Assembly: GCF_000740795.1 (NCBI RefSeq)
Contig: NZ_JGYG01000003.1
Coordinates: 1-64,000, forward strand
Length of the DNA stretch: 64,000 nucleotides
From: Haematobacter massiliensis
Lineage (GTDB): Bacteria; Pseudomonadota; Alphaproteobacteria; Rhodobacterales; Rhodobacteraceae
Direction of reading: 5' to 3'
The notes beneath the pieces are model-generated. The model was not told where the DNA came from. It made no database searches and saw only the letters and a program-made list of their open reading frames with translations. Positions within the stretch are counted from its first letter, which is position 1; each line of letters begins with the position of its first letter. The position numbers and the translations under genes were made by a program. Shown one piece after another: positions 18,779 to 26,009 of this stretch.

Positions 18779-20563
18779 TCAGTTCCGCACGAGCGTTAGC
18801 GCAGCGGGATGCGGGGCTTCAACCTCGGGGCGGAGGCCAAGAAGCGGCGCGATCCGCCGGATCATCTCCGCTGCCACGGGAACGGCGGTGAAGCCGGCTG
18901 TCCGCCGCGGTATGGGGCCAGAGGTTTCAACGGCTTCGTCAAGGCTCACGATCAGCACGTATTTCGGATCCGACATCGGGAAGGCGGAGGCGAATGTCGC
19001 GATCACCTTGTCGTGAGCATATCCGCGGCCGTTGCGGAGCGGCTTCTCCGCGGTGCCGGTCTTGCCGCCGACATCGTAGCCTTCCACCTTGCCGTAAGTG
19101 GACCCCGAACCCTCCTCCACCACGCCGCGGAGCATCTCCCGCGTCATGTCGGAGGTTCGTGCGGAAATGACACGCTCCCCCACCACAGGTTTATCCTGCC
19201 GGATGAGCGTCGGATTGACCCGCGTGCCGCCATTCACGATCGTCGCATAGGCGGAGGCGAGGTGCAGGGGGCTTGCAGACATGCCATGCCCATAGGCAAT
19301 GGTCATCGAGGAAATCTCGGACCAGACTTTCGGGAGCAGCGGCCGCGCGCCGGGTGCCTCCGTCAGCTCGACGGTTGTCGGCGACAGGAAGCCCAACCGC
19401 TTCAGGAAGTCCTGCTGACGCGGCCCTCCGATCATCTGCGCCAGCCGCGCGGAGCCGACGTTGGAGCTTTTCTCGATGATGCGGAGCACGCTGAGCTGCG
19501 CGCCATAGTTGTGCATGTCCTTGATGCGGAACCTGCCCCAGTTGAACGGGCGCGTGTCGATTATCGTGCTCGGCGTCACGAGGCCCAGATCGATTGCCTG
19601 GGACGCCGCGAAAATCTTGAAGGTGGAGCCGAGTTCGTAAAGCCCCTGTACCGCGCGGTTGAAAAGCGGGCTGTCGGACGGATCGCCTTTCACCGGCGGC
19701 AACGGGCGGTCGTTCGGGTCGAAATCCGGGTAGGACACCATGGAAATGACCTCCCCCGTATGAACATCCATCAGGATGGAGGTCGCGCCCTTGGCGTTCA
19801 TGAGCTTGACGCCACCGGCGAGGATCTGCTCCGCCGCCGCCTGCACCGAAAGGTCTATGGACAATTCCAGCGGCTCGCCGCCGTTGGCCGGATCCCGGAG
19901 ATAGTCGTCGTAGATCTTCTCCACCCCCGCCGTGCCGATGACTTCGGCGGAGGAGACCCCCTCCCGGCCGAAGCCCGCGCCGCCCAGAATGTGTGAGGCG
20001 AGCTTGCCATTCGGATAAAGCCGCATTTCCCGCGGGCCGAAGAGCAGGCCGGGATCGCCGATGTCATGGACCGCCTGCATCTGCTCGGGAGAGAGCTTGC
20101 GCCGGATCCAGAGAAACTTGCGGCTACCGGTGAAATCCTTGACCAGCTGATCTTCCTTGAGATCAGGGAAAATACTCGCCAGCTCACGCGCGACCCGGGC
20201 AGGTTCGATCATCTGCTGCGGCTGGGCATAGAGCGAATGCGTGACGAGATTGGTCGCGAGCACGCGCCCGTTCCGATCCACGATATCCGCCCGCTGCGCG
20301 ATGATCGGAGAGCCGACACCGGCAATCGCTGGTTCCTCTGGCTCCACCGAAGCCAGCAACCCCATGCGCGCACCGATGGCGGAGAAGGCCGCGAAGAAGA
20401 ACAGCGACAGGACCAGCAGCCGCCCCTCTGCGCGCAACCGGGCCTTGTCCCGCGCCGATTCCGCCCGAAGGCGGATGTTCTCGCGCTCGATGGCGTCGGG
20501 ATTCTCCCCCTTCTCGCGGGCGGAGAGAATGCGGGCAAGCGGGCGGAGGGGGGTCCGGGTCAC
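18779..20563 (-). CDS. ftsI: Penicillin-binding protein 3 (septal transpeptidase)
   Basis: A class B penicillin-binding protein that cross-links septal peptidoglycan with FtsW. The 594-residue protein has a basic cytoplasmic start and a single membrane helix near residues 46-66. A dimerisation domain follows, then a transpeptidase domain with the three catalytic motifs: the active-site Ser313 in GSTFK, SSN (IEKSSNVGS), and KTG in GGKTGTAEK. It begins with GTG at 20563 in a GTGA overlap with ftsL. No alternative function needs to be considered in this gene order. Confidence 0.95.
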   Translation of the reverse strand: MTRTPLRPLARILSAREKGENPDAIERENIRLRAESARDKARLRAEGRLLVLSLFFFAAFSAIGARMGLLASVEPEEPAIAGVGSPIIAQRADIVDRNGRVLATNLVTHSLYAQPQQMIEPARVARELASIFPDLKEDQLVKDFTGSRKFLWIRRKLSPEQMQAVHDIGDPGLLFGPREMRLYPNGKLASHILGGAGFGREGVSSAEVIGTAGVEKIYDDYLRDPANGGEPLELSIDLSVQAAAEQILAGGVKLMNAKGATSILMDVHTGEVISMVSYPDFDPNDRPLPPVKGDPSDSPLFNRAVQGLYELGSTFKIFAASQAIDLGLVTPSTIIDTRPFNWGRFRIKDMHNYGAQLSVLRIIEKSSNVGSARLAQMIGGPRQQDFLKRLGFLSPTTVELTEAPGARPLLPKVWSEISSMTIAYGHGMSASPLHLASAYATIVNGGTRVNPTLIRQDKPVVGERVISARTSDMTREMLRGVVEEGSGSTYGKVEGYDVGGKTGTAEKPLRNGRGYAHDKVIATFASAFPMSDPKYVLIVSLDEAVETSGPIPRRTAGFTAVPVAAEMIRRIAPLLGLRPEVEAPHPAALTLVRN

Positions 20564-20898
20564 GGGAGCGTCTCCTGATCGGTCGGGGCGGCAAGCGGAT
20601 CGGGCACAGCGGGCAGCGGAAAGGTTACCGATGAGACGCTGCCAAATTGCGACGGCTCCAGCGGCAGGAGCTTCAGACGATCAAAGTTGATGATGGTGAG
20701 TTCAGCAAGCCGGTCGGGCCGGTTCAGATAGGCCCATTCCGCCTTCAGAACGCCCATCGCCTCATGCAGAGAGCCGATCTCCCGCCGGAGGCGAGCGGCC
20801 TCTCGGGACGCTTCCTGCGTATGGTAATTCTCCTGATAGGCCCAGTAGGCGAGACCCATCACGGCGAGGGCGGAGAGGACGTAGAACAGGCTCCGCAT
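20560..20898 (-). CDS. ftsL: Cell division protein FtsL
   Basis: A 112-residue bitopic membrane protein: a short cytoplasmic tail, one membrane helix at about residues 3-21, then a periplasmic coiled coil (EASREAARLRREIGSLHEAMG) and a Pro-rich tail. FtsL joins FtsB and FtsQ to activate FtsWI. The primary sequence is weakly conserved in this family, so the call rests on length, topology and position between rsmH and ftsI. It starts one base after the rsmH stop. Confidence 0.85.
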   Translation of the reverse strand: MRSLFYVLSALAVMGLAYWAYQENYHTQEASREAARLRREIGSLHEAMGVLKAEWAYLNRPDRLAELTIINFDRLKLLPLEPSQFGSVSSVTFPLPAVPDPLAAPTDQETLP

Positions 20899-20899
20899 C

Positions 20900-21859
20900 T
20901 CAAAGTCCTTTCACCGACGGCAACCCGAGCGCCGCGCGATCCGACCGGCGGGCGGCTGCGGATGTCCGCTCCCCCACGCGGAGTTTCGCGGAACGTGCGC
21001 GCGGGTTGGCCGCGACCTCGACCTCATCCGGCCCCACGGCGCGGCGCGTGACGAGCCGAAAGGTGGCGGTTTCTTCAGGCAGGTCAGGGGCATAGCGGTT
21101 TGCACGTGCGGCAGCCCCCGCGCGATCCTGAAAGAACCGTTTCACCACCCGGTCTTCCAGCGAATGAAAGGTCACCACCGCGAGCCGCCCGCCGGGCGCC
21201 AAGGCCCGCTCGGCCGCCTCCAGCCCGGCGATGAGCTCGCCGAATTCGTCGTTCACCGCGATCCGCAGGGCCTGAAAGCTTCGTGTCGCAGGGTGGGTCT
21301 GGCCGGGCTTCGGGCGCGGGAGACAGGATTCGACGATCTTCGCCAGCTCCAGCGTCCGAGTAATGGGTCGAGCGGCGACGATGGCGCGGGCGATGCGGCG
21401 GGAGGCGCGCTCCTCCCCGTAGTTATAGAGAATGTCGGCGAGCACTTCCTCACGCGCGGTGTTCACGAGATCCGCGGCGCTCGGCCCGGATTGCGACATC
21501 CGCATGTCGAGCGGTCCGTCCTTCGCAAAGGAGAACCCCCGGTCAGCCTCATCGAGCTGCATGGACGAAACGCCAAGGTCCAGCACCACGCCGTCCAGCC
21601 CGGTCGCATATTCGTCCATCCGCCCGAAGGTGCCCTGCACGAGCTCCAGACGGTCGCCATAGCTCCCCGCCCAGTCCGCTGCCAACCGAAACGCCAGCGG
21701 GTCACGGTCCACCCCGATGACCTTGTCAGCGCCGGCGTCCAGCAGCCCGCGCGCATAGCCACCCGCGCCGAACGTCCCGTCAAGCCAGACGCCCTGCACA
21801 GGGGCAACCGCCGCAAGCAGCGGCGCGAGCAGGACCGGAATATGCGGCGCCTGCGCCAT
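20900..21859 (-). CDS. rsmH: 16S rRNA (cytosine-1402-N4)-methyltransferase
   Basis: An S-adenosylmethionine-dependent methyltransferase (formerly MraW) acting on C1402 in the ribosomal P site. It is 319 residues long. The N-terminal HIPVLL start, the [12 protein letters not shown] nucleotide-binding loop near residue 28, the [19 protein letters not shown] motif and [15 protein letters not shown] near the end are all diagnostic. It starts immediately after the mraZ stop codon and ends one base before ftsL. Confidence 0.95.
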   Translation of the reverse strand: MAQAPHIPVLLAPLLAAVAPVQGVWLDGTFGAGGYARGLLDAGADKVIGVDRDPLAFRLAADWAGSYGDRLELVQGTFGRMDEYATGLDGVVLDLGVSSMQLDEADRGFSFAKDGPLDMRMSQSGPSAADLVNTAREEVLADILYNYGEERASRRIARAIVAARPITRTLELAKIVESCLPRPKPGQTHPATRSFQALRIAVNDEFGELIAGLEAAERALAPGGRLAVVTFHSLEDRVVKRFFQDRAGAAARANRYAPDLPEETATFRLVTRRAVGPDEVEVAANPRARSAKLRVGERTSAAARRSDRAALGLPSVKGL

Positions 21860-22372
21860 TCACTCTACCTCGTCTTCATCCGGCAGGAGGGAAAGCGGGT
21901 CGAAATCCTCGGGCTGTTCATCCAGCCAGTCGCGGAGTTTCGCCTCTTCCTCCGCCCAGGCGTCGGGGTGCCAGATCTGGAACGTGGCGCCGGACGCCAC
22001 GAAATAGACCTCTCCGCCGCCCGGGGCGAGGTTCAGCCGCTCCCGCACCACCGGCGGCAGGACCAGACGCCCGTCGTCATCCACCTGTGTGGGAAAGGAT
22101 TGTCCCTGCATCAGGCGCTCCAAGGCGCGGCGCTGGGGGGAACCTGTCTTCATCCGGGCGATCAGCCGGTCGATCCGGTGCGCCTCGCGGACGGTATAGC
22201 ATTCGATGAACTTGCGGCGGTGATCGCCATAGACCAGCACGATGCCGGAGCCGTCGCCTGGCTTTCGGTCGGGGTCGCAGGCGTCGAGCACGCGGCGGAA
22301 CAACGCGGGGATCGAGACCCGTCCCTTGCCGTCCACCTTGTTGAGGCTCTCGCCCCTGAACGTGTCCACCAC
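21860..22372 (-). CDS. mraZ: Division/cell wall cluster transcriptional regulator MraZ
   Basis: A double-AbrB-fold DNA-binding protein that autoregulates the mra/dcw operon. It is 170 residues from the first of two adjacent GTG codons at 22372. Two swapped-hairpin repeats are visible: FRGESLNKVDGKGRVSIP near the start and QVDDDGRLVLPPVVRE near residue 95. The C-terminal tail is acidic (DEDEVE). No ATG exists near the start of the conserved domain, and the frame is open upstream to 22669 without similarity, so GTG 22372 is the most reasonable choice. It is the first gene of the seven-gene operon to mraY. Confidence 0.9.
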   Translation of the reverse strand: MVDTFRGESLNKVDGKGRVSIPALFRRVLDACDPDRKPGDGSGIVLVYGDHRRKFIECYTVREAHRIDRLIARMKTGSPQRRALERLMQGQSFPTQVDDDGRLVLPPVVRERLNLAPGGGEVYFVASGATFQIWHPDAWAEEEAKLRDWLDEQPEDFDPLSLLPDEDEVE

Positions 22373-22979
22373 TGCCCCGCACTCGTCCCTTCCGGTCCGT
22401 TGATCGGACCCTGGTCGGCCCGGAGGACCGCCAAGGCGACCCCCCGGATGGACTACGGCGGACCGGGCCGCTGCCACTGCCCGATCCGCCGCCCTCGTCC
22501 CATCACTGGGTGCGTCCGGTATTTTCTGCGGCACATCCTGGGGGATGCTGCTCTGCCGCGCCGGATCTCTTTCATCTGATGAAGGGGGGTGCCTGTATGA
22601 AACTGCCTTTTGCCGTGGGGTCTTCCGCCCCTTTAGCCCATCCCTCATCGGATGGATAAGGAATGCCATGGGAATTCACGGGAAGCAATGGGAAACTTAG
22701 GTACAGACATGGGAGAAAGCGGCGCGAAACGCCCAGCTTTCGCCAAAAAATTCGCCTCGGACAGAATATATTGTGCCGCTCCGGCAGGATTACGCCAGAA
22801 CTAGCATGTGGAGGAGTTTGGGGGGATGGCGCCGATCCTCGCGGATCCGTGCGCGGCGGGTGAGGAGTGATGCCGCAAAGCATCGCCTCCTCGCCATGTC
22901 CTGACTGATTTTAAGACAGCACTTGGCTCATCGCGAAACTGCGCTAGCCGCGAATCGTTCCAGGCTTTTTACGGTAATT
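22373..22979. other. Leader region of the mra operon (no gene)
   Basis: About 600 bases between mraZ and the mrp stop codon. The only structure I can support is the 10-bp-phased GGGA repeat block at 22668-22714, listed separately. I could not place a convincing -35/-10 pair by eye. Several open frames cross the region but none has a ribosome site or a recognisable protein. Confidence 0.6.
22668..22714 (+). promoter_or_regulatory. Putative MraZ-box: phased TGGGA-type repeats
   Basis: ATGGGA, ACGGGA and ATGGGA start at 22668, 22678 and 22688, exactly 10 bases apart. A fourth ATGGGA lies at 22709. The TGGGN-N5 spacing equals that described for MraZ-binding repeats in other bacteria. They lie about 300 bases upstream of the mraZ start and read on the strand opposite to mraZ. 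Function is inferred from spacing and position. Confidence 0.55.
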
Positions 22980-24038
22980 TCAGGCCATTCCGCCCGCGAC
23001 GAGCCGCTCTGCCAGATGCGCATAGGCCTGCGCTTCGGGCGAGTCGCCTGCGGCGATCGGTGTGCCCGAATCTCCTGCGACACGCACATCAAGGCTGAGA
23101 GGGAGCTCACCCAGGAACGGCAGCGCCAGCCGCTCCGCCTCGGCCCGCACCCCGCCATGACCGAAGATATGGGATTCGTGGCCACAGTTGGGGCAGAAGA
23201 AGCTCGACATGTTCTCGATAAGACCGAGAACCGGCGTATTCAACTTGCGGAACATGTCGATGGCCTTGCGCGCATCCAGAAGCGCCACGTCCTGCGGGGT
23301 GGAAACGACCAGTGCCCCCGTGATGTTGGCCTTTTGGCAGAGCGTGAGCTGAACATCCCCCGTTCCGGGCGGCAGGTCCACGATGAGCACGTCAAGCGCG
23401 CCCCAGGCCACCTGCCCCAGCATCTGCTGCAGAGCGCCCATCAGCATCGGCCCGCGCCAGACCACCGCCTCATCTTCCTTCAGCATGAAACCGATCGACA
23501 TGATGGTGACACCATGAGCGGTGAGCGGGATGATCGTCTGCCCATCGGGCGAGGCGGGCCGCCGATTGACCCCCATCATCCGCGGCTGTGACGGGCCATA
23601 GATATCCGCGTCCAGCAGACCGACGCGCCGACCCTGCCGCGCCAAGGCAACCGCGAGATTGGAGGACACGGTGGACTTGCCCACCCCCCCCTTACCGGAG
23701 GCGATGGCAAGAATCCGATCGACGCCGCTCACCGGCTGCGGTCCGGCCTGGGGCGTGGGATGCCGGCCGATCTTGGGCATCGGCGGTGCGGACGCAGGCG
23801 CGGTGAGCACAGCGGAGACCTTTTCCACTCCCTCCAACCCGCGCACCGCCGCCTCGGCCGCTTCACGCGCGGGTTCCAGCCCCCGCGCCATTTCGGCATC
23901 CGCCGCCTCGATCACGAAGCGGACAATCCCCGCCTCCAGCGTCAGGGCGCGTAGGAGATCGCGGCTTACCAGAGTGCCGCCCCCCGGCACAGGAACGCCG
24001 GACAGAGCGGCAAGAACCGAGTCACGCGTCAGAGACAT
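22980..24038 (-). CDS. mrp: Iron-sulfur cluster carrier protein, Mrp/NBP35 family ATPase
   Basis: A cytosolic P-loop ATPase (ApbC/Mrp) that carries Fe-S clusters to apoproteins. It is 352 residues long. An N-terminal MIP18-like (DUF59) domain covers about the first 90 residues. The deviant Walker A, GKGGVGKST, is near residue 113, the switch region VDLPPGTGD is in the middle, and the cluster-binding CPNC motif lies in the segment SSFFCPNCGHE. It stands alone, divergent from the DUF1127 gene. Confidence 0.93.
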   Translation of the reverse strand: MSLTRDSVLAALSGVPVPGGGTLVSRDLLRALTLEAGIVRFVIEAADAEMARGLEPAREAAEAAVRGLEGVEKVSAVLTAPASAPPMPKIGRHPTPQAGPQPVSGVDRILAIASGKGGVGKSTVSSNLAVALARQGRRVGLLDADIYGPSQPRMMGVNRRPASPDGQTIIPLTAHGVTIMSIGFMLKEDEAVVWRGPMLMGALQQMLGQVAWGALDVLIVDLPPGTGDVQLTLCQKANITGALVVSTPQDVALLDARKAIDMFRKLNTPVLGLIENMSSFFCPNCGHESHIFGHGGVRAEAERLALPFLGELPLSLDVRVAGDSGTPIAAGDSPEAQAYAHLAERLVAGGMA

Positions 24039-24199
24039 CTTTACCCTTCCTGCAGCGCAGGGGGTTCCGGCACCGCAACCCCCTCAACTGCGACATTTTC
24101 GCCACCCATTCGGGGCAGATCGTGGCAGACTGAACACCATCCGACGCCAGAAGGCCAGTTTTACTGGGAAATTCGGCGTAGAAAATAGGTCAGCATGGG

Positions 24200-24217
24200 T
24201 TATGCATCTTATGCATG
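24200..24217 (+). repeat. Tandem 9-bp repeat upstream of the DUF1127 promoter
   Basis: TTATGCATC is followed directly by TTATGCATG. Each unit contains the palindrome ATGCAT. It ends 22 bases before the -35-like TTG of the putative RpoH promoter, a position suited to an activator or repressor site. Confidence 0.4.
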
Positions 24218-24239
24218 GCCGGATTGCCCCTCCCCCCCA

Positions 24240-24264
24240 TTGTGCACTCGCAGCATAAGCGTAT
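24240..24264 (+). promoter_or_regulatory. RpoH-like promoter of the DUF1127/small-RNA unit
   Basis: TTG at 24240-24242, a 17-base spacer, then CGTAT at 24260-24264 fits the TTG-N17/18-CnnAT pattern of Rhodobacter RpoHI/RpoHII promoters. It is 70 bases upstream of the DUF1127 start. The same bases also give a mediocre sigma-70 match (TTGTGC, 16 bases, TATGTT), so the sigma factor is an inference supported by the stress role of this locus in relatives. Confidence 0.5.
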
Positions 24265-24333
24265 GTTCACTCCAGACGGCGCAGGACGAGAGACAAAGCC
24301 TGCTGCGCCCGACCACAAGAGATTGGACTTAAA

Positions 24334-24546
24334 ATGGCCTACCTGAACCATACCCATGGTGCGGCCCAAAACGCTTCGGGCCTGAGCGATTTCTTTGCCC
24401 GCGTTACCGAAGCCTGGGCGCGCCGCCGCCTGTACCGGCAAACCGTTGCCGAGCTGCGGGAACTAAGCGACCGTGAGCTGGCCGATCTGCAGCTCAGCCG
24501 CTCCTCGATCTATTCTGTAGCCCGCGAAGCGGTCTACGGCAAGTAA
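24334..24546 (+). CDS. DUF1127 small protein, CcaF1-like
   Basis: A 70-residue basic protein. The C-terminal 45 residues form the DUF1127 motif (ARRRLYRQTVAELRELSDRELADLQLSRSSI), a helical, arginine-rich module. In Rhodobacter sphaeroides a protein of this kind (CcaF1) is an RNA-binding protein encoded directly upstream of, and co-transcribed with, the CcsR small RNAs, and it helps their maturation. Here too the gene is followed after nine bases by a series of CCTCCTCC-loop hairpins, so the same role is a strong inference. A putative RpoH promoter lies upstream. Confidence 0.85.
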   Translation: MAYLNHTHGAAQNASGLSDFFARVTEAWARRRLYRQTVAELRELSDRELADLQLSRSSIYSVAREAVYGK

Positions 24547-24555
24547 TACGGGTTT

Positions 24556-24585
24556 CGATCGCCTCTCCTCCTCCCTGGGCGATCG
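24556..24585 (+). ncRNA. CcsR/cuckoo-type hairpin 1
   Basis: Stem CGATCGCC / GGCGATCG (8 bp, perfect) around a loop containing CTCCTCCTCCC. The loop is complementary to purine-rich Shine-Dalgarno sequences and mimics the 16S rRNA anti-SD tail. First of eight similar units downstream of the DUF1127 gene. Confidence 0.8.
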
Positions 24586-24592
24586 GAAAGGT

Positions 24593-24621
24593 GACGGCAC
24601 ACTCCTCCTCCCAGTGCCGTC
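24593..24621 (+). ncRNA. CcsR/cuckoo-type hairpin 2
   Basis: Stem GACGGCAC / GTGCCGTC (8 bp, perfect) around the loop with CTCCTCCTCCC. It begins eight bases after hairpin 1. Confidence 0.8.
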
Positions 24622-24654
24622 GCCGGAATACGGGACCTACAGGTTCCAGACTTT

Positions 24655-24686
24655 GCGACAATCCCTCCTCCTCCCTGGATTGTCGT
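24655..24686 (+). ncRNA. CcsR/cuckoo-type hairpin 3
   Basis: Stem GCGACAATCC / GGATTGTCGT (10 bp with one G-T) around a CTCCTCCTCCCT loop. The stem sequence is unrelated to its neighbours while the loop is the same, showing selection on the loop. Confidence 0.8.
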
Positions 24687-24693
24687 GAATAGG

Positions 24694-24722
24694 CAGCGGT
24701 TCTCCTCCTCCCCGGACCGTTG
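24694..24722 (+). ncRNA. CcsR/cuckoo-type hairpin 4
   Basis: Stem CAGCGGTT / GGACCGTTG with wobble pairs, and loop CTCCTCCTCCCC. It is the least regular of the eight. Confidence 0.65.
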
Positions 24723-24756
24723 TCATCTCCCTCCGGCAGAGGATGTCGGAACAGAT

Positions 24757-24792
24757 GCGGTGCGGCCCCTCCTCCTCCCTGGGTCGTATCGC
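24757..24792 (+). ncRNA. CcsR/cuckoo-type hairpin 5
   Basis: A 12-bp stem, GCGGTGCGGCCC / GGGTCGTATCGC, in which several positions pair as G-T, keeping the fold without sequence identity. The loop is CTCCTCCTCCCT. Confidence 0.8.
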
Positions 24793-24800
24793 AGGCGAGA

Positions 24801-24835
24801 GCGGCGGCTCCTTCCTCCTCCCCAGGAGCCGCCGC
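24801..24835 (+). ncRNA. CcsR/cuckoo-type hairpin 6
   Basis: A perfect 12-bp stem, GCGGCGGCTCCT / AGGAGCCGCCGC, with loop TCCTCCTCCCC. It is one of the two most stable units. Confidence 0.82.
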
Positions 24836-24871
24836 ATCCCCCCTTCCCGGTCAGGACAGACCGGACGGAAT

Positions 24872-24905
24872 GCGATCGGCCTCTCCTCCTCCCTGGTTCG
24901 ATCGT
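24872..24905 (+). ncRNA. CcsR/cuckoo-type hairpin 7
   Basis: Stem GCGATCGGCC / GGTTCGATCGT with one bulged T and G-T pairs, and loop TCTCCTCCTCCCT. Its stem resembles that of hairpin 1 (CGATCG core), the only hint of duplication between units. Confidence 0.75.
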
Positions 24906-24911
24906 CATACA

Positions 24912-24948
24912 GCGGCAGCCTCCCCTCCTCCTCCCCGGAGGCTGCCGC
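24912..24948 (+). ncRNA. CcsR/cuckoo-type hairpin 8
   Basis: A perfect 12-bp stem, GCGGCAGCCTCC / GGAGGCTGCCGC, around CCTCCTCCTCCCC. It is the last unit; no T-run follows, so how transcription ends is not evident. Confidence 0.82.
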
Positions 24949-24983
24949 GCCCTCCATCTGAGGACAGGCACCGACGCGCTATT

Positions 24984-25530
24984 TCAGTCGCGCGCAGCCT
25001 CCCGCAAGATCAGGGCCTCTCTTTGCCGAGCCAGCAAAGCCATCAGCGACGTCACTCCGAAATCTGGCCAGCCGGTCCCGGCGCCGAAGACACCAAGCGC
25101 TGCGAGCAGAATCTCCAGATTGGCTATCACGTCATTGCGTAAGCAGACCCGGACCGAGCGCATGTTCGCGTCGCCATCGCGGGATGCCATCCGGCAGAAT
25201 CACGCAGATTGGGTTCGCCAGCAGGGCCGAGATACCGATGACACGCATAACGTGAAGCCATGGGGACCCGTGGGCGATGTGCCGGACAACCGTGCCCAGC
25301 CCGAAAAATCCCATCGACGCGCCTCTCTGATACCATTTCAGGCTCTTGCCCGGGCAAGAGCAGGCTGATGGCGTAATTGCTGGCGGCGGCAAAGAAGTCC
25401 AACGCATCGGCCTGCAGGGCGGCGGAGCCTGGCAAGCAGGGCGGCCGGGATGTCCACCGCAAACATCCCGCCGTTGATCGCGACGGCAATTCATACGCGG
25501 CGGCGGTTTCCGATAGATGAAGCGCAGCTA
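24984..25530 (-). pseudogene. Broken cation diffusion facilitator (CDF) transporter
   Basis: Three reading frames of the minus strand together give a CDF-type cation efflux protein. One frame reads AINGGMFAVDIPAALLA (about 25435-25485). The next reads GSAALQADALDFFAAASNYAISLL. A third gives GASMGFFGLGTVVRHIAHGSPW and ISALLANPICVIL. The first frame then returns with NMRSVRVCLRNDVIANLEILLAALGVFGAGTGWPDF to the stop at 24984. At least three frameshifts and an in-frame TGA at 25491-25493 separate the pieces. The conserved membrane-helix metal site (HxxxD/DALDF) can be followed across the breaks. The family exports Zn, Co or Cd; this copy cannot work. It lies divergent from a broken MerR-type gene. 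Confidence 0.75.
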
Positions 25531-25580
25531 TCGGCAGAGCAGCGGGGCAGGATCGACTCGCTTCACGGCCAGTTGCCCCC

Positions 25581-25611
25581 ACTGTTCCGGTTTACAGGAC
25601 TAAAGGGTCAA
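25581..25611 (-). promoter_or_regulatory. MerR-type promoter/operator remnant
   Basis: Reading toward the CDF pseudogene: TTGACC (25611-25606), a 19-base spacer, then AACAGT (25586-25581). The spacer contains the interrupted dyad TTTA...TAAA. A 19-bp spacer is the hallmark of promoters that MerR-family proteins untwist, and the position between the two broken genes is right. Confidence 0.55.
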
Positions 25612-25618
25612 GCCGGAC

Positions 25619-26009
25619 TGCAGCATCGGAGATCTGGTCCGTCTCACCGAGACAAGGGTCGTGACACTACGCTGCCATGAAAGCACCGGACTTATGCCCA
25701 TGCCGAGACGAAGCGCGAAGAACTATCGTTTCTAGGGAAGAGCGCGGCCGGACCACCTCCGCTTCATTCGGCGCTGCCATGACCTTGGCTTCCGGCCGGC
25801 GGGGATTGCCGAGCTTGCCGACCTGTCATCTGACAGTCAGCGGCCTTGTCACGAGAGGGAACTGCTGGCACGCGCCCATCTGGCGGAGGTCGAGGCATGG
25901 ATTTCTGACCTTGACGCTCTTGCGGTCGAGCTAAGCCAGATCGTCGTAATGCCGCGACAGTACGACGATCTTCAACTGCCGCATCATCAAGATACGGGAT
26001 CGAAACTGA
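25619..26009 (+). pseudogene. Broken MerR-family metal-responsive regulator
   Basis: The frame from 25619 gives a MerR N-terminus (CSIGDLVRLTETRVVTLRCHESTGLMP ... KNYRF), a TAG at 25733-25735 where a Tyr is normal (NYRxY), then in the same frame DHLRFIRRCHDLGF and a helix ending in LARAHLAEVEAWISDLDALAVELSQIV. A frameshift near 25948 is needed to reach CRDSTTIFNCRII, the Cys-containing loop seen in Zn/Cd/Pb-type MerR regulators, ending at TGA 26007-26009. The start codon is not recognisable. Together with the divergent CDF remnant this is a decayed metal-efflux pair. Confidence 0.75.

Noticed and set aside
24556..24948. CRISPR-like array
   Set aside because: The short repeated element is the loop CTCCTCCTCCC, not a direct repeat of 24-37 bases; spacing is irregular and each unit is an inverted repeat. 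No cas genes are nearby.
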